Source of the DNA: Petaurus breviceps papuanus
Taxonomy: Eukaryota > Chordata > Mammalia > Diprotodontia > Petauridae
Reading direction: 5' to 3'
DNA length: 64,000 bases
NCBI GenBank assembly: GCA_028583685.1
Contig: JAMXIF010001183.1
Coordinates: forward strand, 16,666,537 to 16,730,536
Shown here in pieces: positions 44,691 to 56,144 of the stretch. Position numbers and translations under genes: made by a program. Position 1 is the first letter of the stretch; each line of letters opens with the position of its first letter. The notes under the pieces are model-generated. The model worked only from the letters and a program-made list of their open reading frames with translations, was not told the origin of the DNA and ran no database searches.

Positions 44691-45024
44691 CTGCAGCAGT
44701 TTCACAAATAAATACTTTGAGCAATAGACCATGAACATTTGAGTGATCATTTGTAAACGAATATTTCCAAATTTTCAGAAATAGCACCATCATTTCATAC
44801 AAATGGTGAAAATGAATCAGGAAAAGAAAATTTAGGAGAATTTAGACAGAGAGAATGAGAAGGAGAAAGAAGAGCAAAAAGTATAAAGGAAATGTAAAGG
44901 ACAAACTAAATAGGAAGAATAGAAAAGTAACCTTTGTTTATAGGCTATCTATAAGAGCCCTAAACCCATAGTCATTTACTCTGGAAATGTCTCTGGATCA
45001 TTGAGGGTGCCAGTGAGACACGTG
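44691..45024. other. Unique stretch
   Basis: A-rich patch at 44815-44930; nothing recognised. Confidence 0.5.
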
Positions 45025-45155
45025 GTCTTTTGGCTATTGTTGCTGTTTACTCATTCAATCATGTCTGACTCTTTATAACCCCTGGACCACAGCACACCAG
45101 GCCTTTCTATCCCCTACTATCTTTCAAAGTCTCTCCATGTTCATGTTCATGTTCA
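45025..45155 (-). mobile_element. RTE/BovB-like LINE 3' terminus
   Basis: On the plus strand tcattcaatcatgtctgact, aacccctggaccacagcaca and ccaggcctttctatccccta form the complement of an RTE/BovB-type 3' end (…agtcggacacgactga…). The same terminus closes the long SINE type in this window. Confidence 0.75.
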
Positions 45156-46729
45156 TTGTTCTAAGGTGGTTTACATTTTCATGGAGAATTAGTCAATTCT
45201 ATTACTTACTATTTGATGTTTTACTCCGTGATGGAGAATCTTGGAATTCTCCCAGACTGTTTTAGGAAAATAACCCAACCTCTAACTACAAAAAGAATGG
45301 ATCCTTCTATTTACCTTCAAATTAAGAAGAGGTTACAGGTTATCACATGAATTCCTAGAACACCATTTCTCTAAGTGTATGTGTCCCTCCAAAATAAGGG
45401 CCAAATTGGAACACTGCAATTAAGCAATGAACCCCTCAGTGTTTAGAGAAAGGGCTAATATAACAGGTTTATGGAAGATGTTTAAGTCTTTGGATGAGGG
45501 AGAGGCAACCAGTAATAAGAGAGTGAAAAAGGGAAGAGTAGCTGGCATAGGCAGCTAACACTTAGGTATCATAAATAACCTGTTCTCTAAATAAAACCCA
45601 AAGAGCCACAAGTTCTCAAAAATTTCCTTCCTTCTCAAAGAAGTAGTCTTCTCATCTCCTAATCTTCATTCACACTTTTCCCTGAATTTTTGTGTTAAAG
45701 GATTCCTAGCACTGACTCTCCAAACAGCATTATTTTTTTAGGGTGTCAGCCAGGGGAAGAGACTGCCTTCCCATATCTGGACTGACTGCTCTAAGCACCA
45801 AGAACCCCAAGGCAGATCAGAGCTCCAACCACAGACCCCCCAGAGTTATCTCCATTTTACCTGGATGGTTAACTGAGAAACCACCTCTGTTCTTTTTTGC
45901 ACACTGACAAAATGTTGTTAGGAAAGTTGAAGAATAAAAATTAATAAGAAATGCTATTATTTTTAATTGGCCATGATGATGTCATAACCATTAGAGATAA
46001 TGACTTTAGTCCCAATTCAGAAAACATTTTAGGAAGTAGCTCACATTTATATAGTGTTTAAATGTTTGCAACCACTATGACTCATTTTTCATGTTAGGGT
46101 ATTGACTAAGAGACATTTATTGTCAACACACATACACATATATTACCTTCAAGTCCACACATGTCAACTAAAACATATTCAAATGAACACATACCCCAAG
46201 ACATGCAGGCACATATACCCAAGCATACATTCATCAAAAATGGATATTTTTTTCTAATTGGTTATTCTTAGTCCATTACACACAGAGGGAGAAATATAGA
46301 GCCAAGCTGCTGCTGCTTCTCTTCCTTCTCCTTCTCTTCTTCCTCTTTGTCCTTCTCCAAAAAAGAAAGAAATTCATAAAAATGGAATTTTCCAAAGGTC
46401 ATGCAAAATTTTGTCCCAGCCCTTTATCTGTTGACCTTTCTATAAAGAATCCCTATCATTTATATGTATTTCCTTTCTGGACAGTGATAATGATATAAAT
46501 ATGGAAAGTAAGAGCTAAAGATCCTTGGCAGTGACTGGAAGATGAAAGGTGACAAAATCCTTTCTTGAGTCCATAATAATAAAAAAGAATGAACATTTGT
46601 CTAGTAAGTGAAAACAACCAACTTGGCACAATAGGGTGATAGATAATGTAACAAACCAAACATATGAGGCTTTTAAAATTTTCACATTTGGAATCCGCCA
46701 ACTCCAATTATTTAAACACAAATTGAATT
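45156..46729. other. Unique stretch about 1.6 kb
   Basis: A C/T-rich patch at 46305-46360 (cttctcttccttctcc units). Overlapping minus frames at 46456-46721 show no domain. No repeat recognised. Confidence 0.45.
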
Positions 46730-48620
46730 AACAAAATATTCAACATATGTTCTCCTTAAACTCTGCTAAATCTGATGGGACATCTAAAAGCTGATCTACG
46801 GGGTCAGGCTGCTGAAATAGAGGGGCAGGCAGGGGTGACGGGACTTGTGAAGGGATGGGAGTTGTGGGGGGTGGGGAAGAAGGGTGATTAAGTAAGTAAA
46901 ACATAACCGGGAGGTGGTCGGTTTAATGCTGTGTTAGAGGCCTGAACTTTCAATTCCCCAAAGGAAAGGATGATTAATGCTCCTACCAAATGTATGCCTA
47001 TACCTGACCCTGATCTCATCAAATCCTGCTGCCACCATCTGCTGTTTTTAATTCCTCTGCAATATTTGTATTTGCTACCTCCCTCCAACAAAGGGTGGGG
47101 GTTGGGGGGGAAATGTTCCCTACTTATGAATGGTGTGATCTGGTTGGACTGACTGAACACTGGCCAGGAGGCATCTGTTGCTTATAGTCCTGACAGCATC
47201 TGCTACTATTTCTCACTTTTCCCAGCATGCTGTGAGATACGATTTCTCCCAAAGGTGGCCTTTACATGCACCATTGTCAATTCCATCATTGTCTGTCCCA
47301 GCCTGTTCCCACGGTGCTGTAGTAGCTGTTACCATGCTGCAGAACCTTTGCTTACTGGCTGTCTGTAATCTAAGATATTGTGTGATTGAGTTATGCCATT
47401 AACCCTTTCCCTATGCATCAGGACATTCAATTAAACACAACAGGATGGACGAATTGAGAGGGGAAGTCTGGCTTGTAAGGAGGGTCAGGCAGTTGATGAG
47501 AAGGCAGTGAGATTTTTTTTAAAGCAATAATAATAAAAACAATCACTTGTCATTAATAATGCAAACTTCGAAAGAAGTAAAAATGTTTCAATGGGGCAAT
47601 TTTCATTCTTCCTCTTTTTTTATTTAAATGCTATAAAGGATGCATTGTTTTTTCTCCTGATTCTTGATACGGCTATTAAGCATTGTAACAAAATGTGTGT
47701 GAATGCTATTATTTATGTGTCTGATCTTTAAATACCCTCTGCTAGTGGGATACAGACTGGGCTTCTGATGGACATAGGCGTCCCAAGCTGTCATCCCTCC
47801 TTGTCCTTCTGTCAAAGAGTGAGTTTGTCAAGAGCTTCTCCTGGGAACTTTTAGAGTAAGAGTCTGTAAGCTCAGAAAAGGCCTGGTCTCCAGAGAGCTA
47901 CTTTTAACTTGTGATAATAACCCTACTATCAGCATAGAAAGAGTCTTCCATAGGACAGGTGGGAAGGAAAAGGAGTGAGGAAACAACATAGCAGATGTTA
48001 ATACTGAAACCATGTTTACAGATCTATAAAGTCACAGCCCCCAAACACCTCCTGATCCAATCTTACATAATAGTAACAATCCTACTGAGACCCCAAAAAT
48101 ATTATATAGTAAAAATATCATGCGTGTAGACCTACCCATGAAGAATTAATCTATTAAAATAGTCCCTGAATCTTTAATATTTTATCCCTATGTCCCCTTT
48201 CCCTACTTTCAATTGCTTTCTGATGGGCACAATCCCATCTAAACTCTGAGGTCTACTCTCTCCAAGAGACTCTGCAAAATCAGATGCATGTCATGATCCC
48301 AAATGTTCTCCTCAGCCCCTGTGTCTGAGCAGTTGCTTTATTTTTAAACTACACAGGGGTTACAAGACAGTTTTTGCAACGGCTCAATCACTTTGCATAA
48401 GACATCGGGGAGCAGGCCATTTTATGAACAATGGCAAATGAGTATTATATCTTGAAGTATCAGCATACTATAGAAGGGGGAAAATGATGTTAGCTCATTC
48501 TTAATTTTATTTTTCAGGAATTTTTTTAAATTTTCAATTTTTAAGAATTATCAAGAACATTTTCTTAATAAGGAGCACAATAAATTATAGCATTTAATAT
48601 AAGTGATTACCAATTCATTA
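46730..48620. other. Unique block about 1.9 kb, candidate conserved non-coding DNA
   Basis: Repeat-free by eye. 46790-47420 holds ccaccatctgctg (47032-47044, E-box) and ggatgattaatgctcc (46967-46982). 47500-47820 holds cattaataatgc (47551-47562). Frames of 60-90 codons at 46888-47402 overlap on both strands and have no domain. Regulatory role is inference. Confidence 0.45.
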
Positions 48621-48624
48621 GTTT

Positions 48625-49083
48625 CTTTGTTATTGTTATTATTATTCAGTCATGTCTGACTCTTCATGATGACCCCTGTGGACCATATCACACTAATACT
48701 ATCCATGGGATTTTCTTTTTCCATTTTTTTTTTTTTTTTTTGCTTTTTGGACCGGGGAAGGCAGGGCAATTGGGGTTAAGTAACTTGCCCAAGGTCATAC
48801 AGCTAGTAAGTGTTAAGTGTCTAAGGTCAGATTTGACCTCAGGTCCTCCTGACTCCAGAGCCAGTGCTCTATTCATTGTGCCACCTAGCCGCCCCTCCAT
48901 GAGGTTTTCTTGGCAAGGGTTCCAGGCTGGTTTGCCATTTCCTTCTCCAGTGGATTAAGACAAACAGAAGTTAAGTGACTTGCCCAGGGTTATACAGTTA
49001 TTAAGTATTTGAGGCCAAATTTGAACTCAGGTCTTCCTGACTCCAGGTCCAGCACTCTACCCACTGAGCCTTCCAGCTATCTC
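48625..49083 (-). mobile_element. Long marsupial SINE split by a short SINE
   Basis: The RTE-like tail half is 48625-48717 (cagtcatgtctgactcttca, cccctgtggaccatatcaca) and the remainder is 48897-49083 (ggctggtttgccatttcctt, aagtgacttgcccagggtta, tttgaactcaggtcttcctg). The guest is at 48718-48896. Confidence 0.94.
48718..48896 (-). mobile_element. Short A-tailed marsupial SINE nested in a long SINE
   Basis: T run (complement of the A tail) at 48725-48740, then aagtaacttgcccaaggtca, aggtcctcctgactccagag and ccacctagccgcccc. Flanks ccatgggattttctt (48703-48717) and ccatgaggttttctt (48897-48911) are a 15-base duplication with two mismatches. Confidence 0.95.
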
Positions 49084-49549
49084 ATTATTGTTATTAGTGG
49101 AATACTAGTTCACAAAATGGGAGGGGAAAAAAGTCACTCTGGGTAACACTGAGCCAAAGGGCAATTTGGCATTTACTCTCTAAAATTATCTGAGAGTTAT
49201 GTTCAGAGGGGAGTTGGGTAGAGTACAAGTGGCAGTCAAACCCTGAAAATTCTTCTTAATGGCCTAAGGGATTTTCCCAGCTTGCTTTGTGTCTGCCCTT
49301 CCTACCCAAGGAAATAATAGCACTACACACTGAAAGCAACACACCAGAGTTAAGAGAAAGGAATTGGCCAGTGTGAGATATAGAGAGGAACAAAGACTAT
49401 ACTAGTCCCACGATTTTGCAGGATGCATGCCTTGCAACTATATACATTATTCTTCCTAATATATCTAAAAGATGTACCCTAGTGTCGACCTTTTGTTCTA
49501 ACAAGCCATCGGTGCACAACCAAGAACCTGCTATGAGCAACTGGTTAGT
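49084..49549. other. Unique stretch
   Basis: Nothing recognised; a 73-codon minus frame at 49397-49618 runs into the MIR that follows. Confidence 0.5.
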
Positions 49550-49765
49550 TAGGTCATGAGGTGAATAGAGAGATGGACTTAGAAAGGAAGACCTGAGTTC
49601 AAATGTGATCTCAGACATCTACTAGCTCAATGACCCCTGAGCAAATCTGCTACCTTCATTTCTTCATTGGTAAAAGCACCTACTTTCCAAGGTTGCTGTG
49701 AGTATAAAAGGAGTTGATATTTGTCAATAGCCTTAAAGTGCTACAAGAAAGCTGGCTTCTTATGA
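49550..49765 (+). mobile_element. MIR/Ther1-type SINE
   Basis: gacttagaaaggaagacctg, ttcatttcttcattggtaaa, ctttccaaggttgctgtgag and ccttaaagtgctacaagaaa in order. Confidence 0.85.
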
Positions 49766-50128
49766 CTTAAACATCTTTTGAAAGTGCTACTCTAATTGGG
49801 TTGTTATTTATTTCCCTTACCCAGGTTAAAGGCGTGGGAAAACAAACTTTATAAGTTGTGTTGCTTGTCTAACAAACTAGCTTATGTGATCATCCATTAT
49901 CACGTTATTAATTATGACGTGTGTAATCTCAATTAGAATTTCATTGCCACATAAAATGCAAGATCAGTACCTTATATTCTGATTATAACTACTGCTACTC
50001 CCAATTTTTTTTGATCCCTGGGAAGGAGAGGTCATCTTCATTTTCAACCTCAGTGATCTCTTTTCAGAAGTCTGGGCCAGAGCAGTGGTCACCCTCTGAC
50101 CTAACCATAAGCAGATGAAACCAAATGT
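49766..50128. other. Unique block, candidate conserved non-coding DNA
   Basis: 49830-50000 includes atcacgttattaattatgac (49900-49919) and gtgtaatctcaattagaatt (49921-49940), dense in homeodomain-type motifs. Inference only. Confidence 0.38.
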
Positions 50129-50129
50129 A

Positions 50130-50300
50130 ACCATTCAATTCAATTCAAAGACCATTCATTAGGCTCCTGCCATGTACTAGGCTTGGCAATGTGCTCAGTT
50201 AGGGCAAATATAAAGACAGATCAAACAAGGCAAGACAATTTAGTGGAAGTTACCATGAAGAAGGAGGCACAAGACAGACACACTAAACTATAATTCAGGG
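50130..50300 (-). mobile_element. L2 LINE 3' end
   Basis: ccattcattaggctcctgcc and catgtactaggcttggcaat. Confidence 0.65.
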
Positions 50301-50739
50301 ATGGAACAAACCTCTGGTGTCCAGCACATTCTCTTCAGAAAAGAATATGAGAGAAGGGAGTTGGAGGATAGCTCTTAAGACTACAGAAGAACCATTAATT
50401 CTGTTTCTACAGAGGAAGATATCTCAAGTCTCTTAGAATGCTCACTACCCCCACCATCACGGGCTATAAGAAGAATTGAACTATTGTGGTTCTCTTTCTG
50501 GTTCCCATCACTGCCATCATCACTTTCCATTGTTCATGCCCCTCCCCCCTTTAATACACAATTGTTTTTGGTTTTTTCTTGGTTGATACACAGTCATAAT
50601 TCAGAAATCAGATAGTTTAAGTTGCTCTTACTCATCAGTGGGGCAAATGATAACTTTAAATTTATAAAGTACCTTTCCTCCAAGGAGCTTACCTAATATA
50701 TGATTTTGCTTGAGGCAGGAAGGCACAGGCATTTTCCTT
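50301..50739. other. Unique stretch
   Basis: Nothing recognised. Confidence 0.5.
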
Positions 50740-50955
50740 AGATGAGGTAATGTGACCTAATATATTGGAGTTTGGTCTAGTGGAAAGAAAGTTGAGTTTA
50801 GAGCCAGAGACCTAGATTTTACATCATCTCTAACACTTATTTAGGCAAATCATTAAACCTCTCTGGGCCTGCCTACCTGACAAAAGTTGTTGTGAGCAAA
50901 GTACTTTGTTAACCTTAAAGCATAATATAAATGTAATCTATTATTAATATTCCAA
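50740..50955 (+). mobile_element. MIR-type SINE
   Basis: agttgagtttagagccagag, gcaaatcattaaacctctct, aaagttgttgtgagcaaagt and aaagcataatataaatgtaa in order. Confidence 0.8.
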
Positions 50956-51079
50956 TAGAAAGAAATTGAAAAAGAATCTCCAATTAGCTCTAGTGGTAGC
51001 CAGGTCAACAGTGATTTCAACAGTGGTTCTGAGAAATATCTCAAAATGAAATACATGTGGTAGCCAATAGTGGAAATAG

Positions 51080-51245
51080 ATAGAACCTTAAGTCTTCTCT
51101 AGTGAAAGTCTCCATTTTTCAGATGAAGAAAGTGAGACCCAGAAAGATTAAGTACCTTGTCCAAGATTAGTCCAGATTGTAACAGTATTGGAACTAGAAC
51201 AAAAATCACCTAACTACTGTTCTATTATCTTTCCACTATAAGATA
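51080..51245 (-). mobile_element. MIR-type SINE relic
   Basis: ttttcagatgaagaaagtga, taagtaccttgtccaagatt and ctattatctttccactata. Confidence 0.65.
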
Positions 51246-51924
51246 CTAGATTCCCAATACATATTTCCTGATAGACTTGGTTGACTGAAAGTTAGATAGT
51301 TGGTTTTTCCTAGATAGTTGGTTGACTGAAAGTGTTAACCATTTGGTAACCCATTTCAAGGAAGAGAAGAGTAGGGACAGAGGAATAGTGATGTTTATAG
51401 AATAGATATTCTGGGTACTTCTCTGTGTAAGATATACATGTCAGCATCTATAAATTACACTAATCTTGAAAATCTCCTAGTACACTTCGATGTAGGCTGT
51501 ATCTCATGTATGCTATGGTATGTATGATGGGTTCCTAACAGACTTTAAATAAACTTAAAATTTTTCAGTTGAAGTTCCACTCATACAGCAAAACTGACAT
51601 AAGTACTGGTCAATAAAACAAGTATTTGTCCTACACCCATCATTTCTATGGACTATTAAGTTGGGTCTTGTTGTTTAGGCCAACACCTGTAACTCTTTAT
51701 CCAATAATCCTCAGGGAAAACAAGCAGACTGGTCATTAGGCATCAATATCCCACTTAACATAACACTAGTGATTTTCTCCCTTCTGCTTTCTGCCCCACA
51801 AATTATTATTTATATATTATTTTCTATTTATTTATCTCTTTGGTGTTTATTATTCAAGATCTTTCCTTGTTTGTTTTCTCAGAGGTGGTTAATTTAAGGT
51901 CCCTGAAGAGTTGATTATGTTAAT
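51246..51924. other. Unique stretch
   Basis: A near-direct repeat of gatagttggt...ttgactgaaagt (about 51280-51335) looks like a local duplication of some 30 bases. Otherwise nothing recognised. Confidence 0.5.
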
Positions 51925-52050
51925 CCACTACTTAGATAGGAAGCCCCTAAAGGCGAGAAGAAACAATATCTGAATCACTCCCTATATGGTACCTAGGACA
52001 ATACATTGAACAAATATAGGCCCTTCAAAATAAATGTGTCTTGAAATTGA
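51925..52050 (+). mobile_element. L2 LINE 3' end
   Basis: aggaagcccctaaaggcgag, atggtacctaggacaataca and aaataaatgtgtcttgaaa. Confidence 0.6.
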
Positions 52051-52869
52051 ATTTTATTTGAAAAATAACTTTTCATTATGACAATGCTTTCAAAGTCACA
52101 TGATAGCAGGACTGAGTCCTTTCCACAAGAATGGGATAAAAAGAAAATATTGACTGTGGCTTCCATTTCAAGTGCCTAAGTCTAGGCTGTCAGAAATATT
52201 GAAGCAAGACACCCATAGTGTGACTTATGGACCTTTTCTTCAGTGTTGTTCATATCAATAACAGCTTCTAGGGTTGTTGGGGGTTTTTACTGCCTTCATA
52301 GCACCTCCCAAGAGCTCTCCACCATTACTATAAGCACAAATATGGTACTCTCCCTTCCAAATGTTACCCAACATTTTGGTAGAAAGAAAGCATATATCAA
52401 TTGTTTAAGAGAACCTGTTCTCATCACTTATCACTTGAAAAACTACACTAACAAAACTGAAGTGAAATGTGAAGCAGGAATGATAATACCTTTAAGGGGG
52501 ACATTTATTTACTTCCCCCAAAGAGCCACTCAACAATTCTGATGGATGGAAAGGATAAATTTTTACTCAGGTCAACTTGGGAAACAATTAGCAAGGGGGG
52601 AGGGGAGGAGAAAAATATACTACAAGACTTAACCAGATGAATTAAGCAGCTTGGTCCTTTCTTTTACATGGGGGGAAAGGTGACCATTCAGAGAGAGATC
52701 TGCCTTCTCTCTTTTCCACACCCTTTTCCTCTCCCTCACATTCCCTTTCTTCTCCATGAACCTACTTTAAGGGGATCGTATGCCACGACTGGCTTCTCAA
52801 ACAAGGATTTTTTTTTTTTTAAACCAGGCAACTCTGGGTGTCGAGTATTGTTAGCTGTCTAGGATTGGC
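52051..52869. other. Unique stretch about 0.8 kb
   Basis: A 99-codon plus frame at 52243-52542 has no domain I know and no splice context. Nothing else recognised. Confidence 0.45.
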
Positions 52870-53640
52870 ACATTGGATAGACTCAGGCTTTCCGGGGCAT
52901 ATTAGGGTTTTTACTTCTTGTTGTTTCTATTCTTTGGCAGCTTTCTTAACTCCCAGAGAACTTCACCCCCCAACCCCTCTCCGCCTCCTCCCTTCTTCGG
53001 TTTCCTCCTTAGGATGCCGCATGAGCGCCTCATCAAACCTGGCCTCAGGTCCTTCCCATCACTGTGACCCCCCCCTCCCCATACCACCACCACTACTACC
53101 ACCACCTCCTCCTTTCCCCTTTTGTCATTCCTTTGCATTTTTAATTGCACTGATTTTCTCGTTCCCTCCCCATCCCTTCTTCTCTGTGGGGGTGGGGTGG
53201 GGAGGGGAATAAAGGAGGGAGGGTGGGATGGTGGGGAAGGGAGAGGGAGGTCTCTCTAGATTGTTGTTTTTCCCAGGGCTACCCCGGCAACAACTCCAAC
53301 GGGCAGCCTCAGCCAATCAGAGAGGTCCCCAAAGGTCAGGTTGAAGCAGGAAAGGAGGGGGTGGGGCCCAGGCATTGTGTTCTATGGCAGGTGACCACTA
53401 TGTGAGAACAAAGGATGGGTCAGGGCTGGAGCCAGCTCCCTTTTCTCAGGCCCATGTTCTCCACTCCTCACAATCTGTCTAAATTTAACTTGCCATTGAG
53501 GGCTTCGGCTGCAGAAAACAGCTTTATGTCGACTAATCCAGGCAGAAGTAAGGGTAGACACAGAGACAGGTTTCAAGGCGGGGGCATGGCTATTCTGCCT
53601 TTTTTTTTTTAACTCTCTCTCTCTTCCCCCTCTGCCTCCA
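52870..53640. promoter_or_regulatory. Local GC/CpG-richer block with RFX-like and CCAAT motifs (candidate promoter or enhancer)
   Basis: Compared with its surroundings the block is richer in G+C and CpG, though I made only a rough count. gctaccccggcaac (53278-53291) resembles the palindromic RFX/X-box, and ccaatcag (53313-53320) is a good NF-Y site 21 bases further on. Pyrimidine tracts ending in AG come before gatgccgcatg (53013) and ggctacccc (53277), so a splice acceptor is also conceivable. No TATA box or transcript evidence. Role is inference. Confidence 0.35.
53060..53130. repeat. C-rich (CCA/CCT) low-complexity tract
   Basis: ccaccaccactactaccacc units. Pro-rich and polyVal frames over it are artefacts. 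Confidence 0.85.
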
Positions 53641-54260
53641 GTGAAAAGTTTTCTGAACAAAAAAAAAAAAAATGGTGACAAGATTAATCAGCCCGTGGAG
53701 CTGAAACACATGCTTGACTTAAACAACCTCTTTGCTGTTATTAACAACTGCTCCAGCTTTTCTCTTGTTATGCTAATGGTACAGATTAGAGCAAAATCTA
53801 TTCCTTCTTTACTGAACAGGCCAATTGATTGAGGCCGATCTATTTTTTTTTTTTATTCTTTTCCACGTTGAGTACTCAGTTGCTAGACCAAAAGGTGGTG
53901 GAAAGGAAGAAGAAAAAAGTGCAAAAGATATTTGCCCTGAGAAAAGTGTTTAGCTGTCAGGTCCACTAAAGTGCCTATGAATTCTTCCCCACCTCAGAAA
54001 TATATACTGCTGTCCCTAAAGAATGCTTGGGGCAAGGACGATCTAGACCACAGGCTTGAAAAATGCAAAATAAAAGTTTACTCTTTAAGTCAAGCTTTGT
54101 TCCTCACTTTCCCTGACCGCACTACAACCTGCAACCTAGGATTTAAGGAAAACTTGGGAGTGGCTTGGGTTGATAATGTATGTTTATCCAAGAAATGGCA
54201 TTTTAATAGGGGAGCAGAGATCAGAAATTAAGGCATGAAGGAGTTATTCCACTGCACACA
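53641..54260. other. Unique block, candidate conserved non-coding DNA
   Basis: 53681-53835 is compact and repeat-free with agattaatca (53681-53690), gttattaac (53737-53745), atgctaat (53770-53777, POU-like) and ccaattgatt (53821-53830). 54000-54240 is also non-repetitive. It adjoins the GC-richer block. Inference only. Confidence 0.42.
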
Positions 54261-54289
54261 GTGGAAATCTAGACTCTAGCACACAAAAA

Positions 54290-54475
54290 TATAGTAATGG
54301 CTCCTATTTTCATCACTCTTTAAGGTTTACAAAGCACTGTGCTCTCACCAGCCCTGTGAAGTAGGTACTCACAAGTATTATTTATCCCCAATTTGTACAA
54401 AAAAATAACTCAGAGAGATTAAGGTTCAAGGTCAGGATTCAAACACAAATCTCTCCTAACTTGAGGTCCAATAGA
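54290..54475 (-). mobile_element. MIR/Ther1-type SINE
   Basis: aaggtttacaaagcactgtg, ccagccctgtgaagtaggta, ttaaggttcaaggtcaggat in order. Confidence 0.8.
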
Positions 54476-54529
54476 CCTTCTCCTGATAGAATCATGGAAG
54501 CAACAAACACAAGATTTGACAAATTTCGG

Positions 54530-54605
54530 GTGGATAGATAGCTGGCATGCTATAGACAATAGGGTCATGAAGCATTGGACACAACTGAACAGCAAACTAC
54601 TCAAA
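54530..54605 (+). mobile_element. 3' end of a long marsupial SINE
   Basis: gggtcatgaagcattggaca followed by acaactgaacagcaaac is the RTE-like terminus; little of the body remains. Confidence 0.55.
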
Positions 54606-54939
54606 GCTTCCTCTCTAGATGAGTAATCATATGGTCTGATCATGAGTTGTAAAAATTCCAAAAAGAAAATCACTTGTTGAGTCAGTTGGTGCTATGATGC
54701 CTCTTGGGTCACACTGTAAATCATACGAGCATCATTGATCAATGTGGGTGACATGTTAAGATTCTCTCTTCTTTCTGTTTTTACCTTTCCTGCAAATGTG
54801 TAATATCAAAACTCACATTAAAATACAAAGGCAGGTTATTTCGGGTCTGTCGTTGTTAGTGGTGATGGTGTTGTTTTAAAGGACAGACGATTGGCAGAAC
54901 AGAGTTAATTGGGAGAATAACCTTTAAAAACATACCAAC
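54606..54939. other. Unique stretch
   Basis: Nothing recognised. Confidence 0.5.
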
Positions 54940-55690
54940 CTCCACTCTCCCTCCACATCTAATCTGTCATCCACACAGCTACCAAACTGATGTTCCTAAA
55001 GTGCAGCTCTGACCTCATCACTGTCCAGACTGTGCCACTTCCCTGTTGTTCCCTAATGCCTCTGAGATAAAATACAGACTTTTCTGTCAGACATTCAAAG
55101 TCTTGCACAGTCTGGCTTCAGCTTACTTTTTCCTGACCAATTACACACCATTCTGCATCACACGGTCTAGCTAGTGTGGCTTACATGCTGTTCTCCTCAA
55201 AAAAATATTTCATCTCCTTGTTCCATGCCTTTGCATAGGTAGTTTTCTATGCCTGGAATGCTATCCTTCACTTTTGTCTCTTAGAGGCAAACTCTTTGAG
55301 AGAGTTAAACTCTAATTCCCTCTGAGTCTCATTTCACATGCTACTTCCTTCAAGAGGATTTTTCCTAATTCCCCCAGTTGTCCCTCACCTCCAAATTACT
55401 TAATTCTTGTTTTGTAATTTTATATTTGACAAATACCAATTAACATAATCATTTCCATATGAAAAGAATTTAAGAAGGTTTGTATTGAAATCATGAATTT
55501 CCACTGTGAACAATTTACCCACTCTTTTTAATGTATTTACATTTTTGAACATGCTGTATGCCTCCCTGGTAGAATGTAAGTTCCTTGAAGGCAGGGACTG
55601 TCTCAATTTCGTATATGTATCTCTGGTGTCTAGAATGTGGACTAATTCATAGTAGGTGCTTTATAAATGCTTATTGATTGATCTGATATA
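54940..55690 (+). mobile_element. L2 LINE 3' region and terminus
   Basis: Runs in order: ccacacagctaccaaactga, gctctgacctcatcactgtc, tcaaagtcttgcacagtctg, tttgcataggtagttttcta, cttcaagaggatttttccta and the terminus gtaagttccttgaaggcagg with aaatgcttattgattgat. Post-RT part of L2; continuous over 750 bases apart from a loss of similarity near 55420-55540. Confidence 0.88.
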
Positions 55691-56140
55691 CATTTAAAGT
55701 ACTAGCTATTATATAATCACATTTTTATAACACTTTTGTAAAGGGGGATACTGAATCTTTGAATCTCAGAGATCCAAAGATTATCAAGAATTCAAATGAA
55801 TAATCAGTAATAAATGTATATAATATATATACTATATCCATACATATAAACATATAAGATATATAAACACATACATACATATATACAAAGTGCCTACAAG
55901 ACTCAAAGCTGCCTGAATATTATATGTACTTCCAATGGTACCCATGTAAAGTTAAAAGTCCTAGAGGAAGGTCTCTGTAGAGGATTTATTAAAAAAAAAA
56001 AAGGAAGAATAACCCCAAAGAAGATGACTCAGATGAATTGTGATCTATACTAATAGTTGGAGCAATAATATTAATTTGATCACAGATCCTCACTGCATTA
56101 TTGAATTGTGCAAAACATTAGTGAAATACAAAAATTAGAT
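55691..56140. other. AT-rich stretch with TA/CATA repeats
   Basis: Imperfect atata and catacata units at 55815-55885; otherwise nothing recognised. Confidence 0.55.
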
Positions 56141-56144
56141 AATA

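Noticed and set aside
52243-52542. 99-codon frame
   Set aside because: No domain, no codon bias, and the length is expected by chance in 64 kb.
53279-53391. Possible coding exon: AG acceptor, then a frame reading GYPGNNSNGQPQP with GC-rich codons, and GT at the end
   Set aside because: The donor is weak, the second half reads like non-coding DNA, and I know no protein with this segment. Kept only as part of the regulatory candidate.
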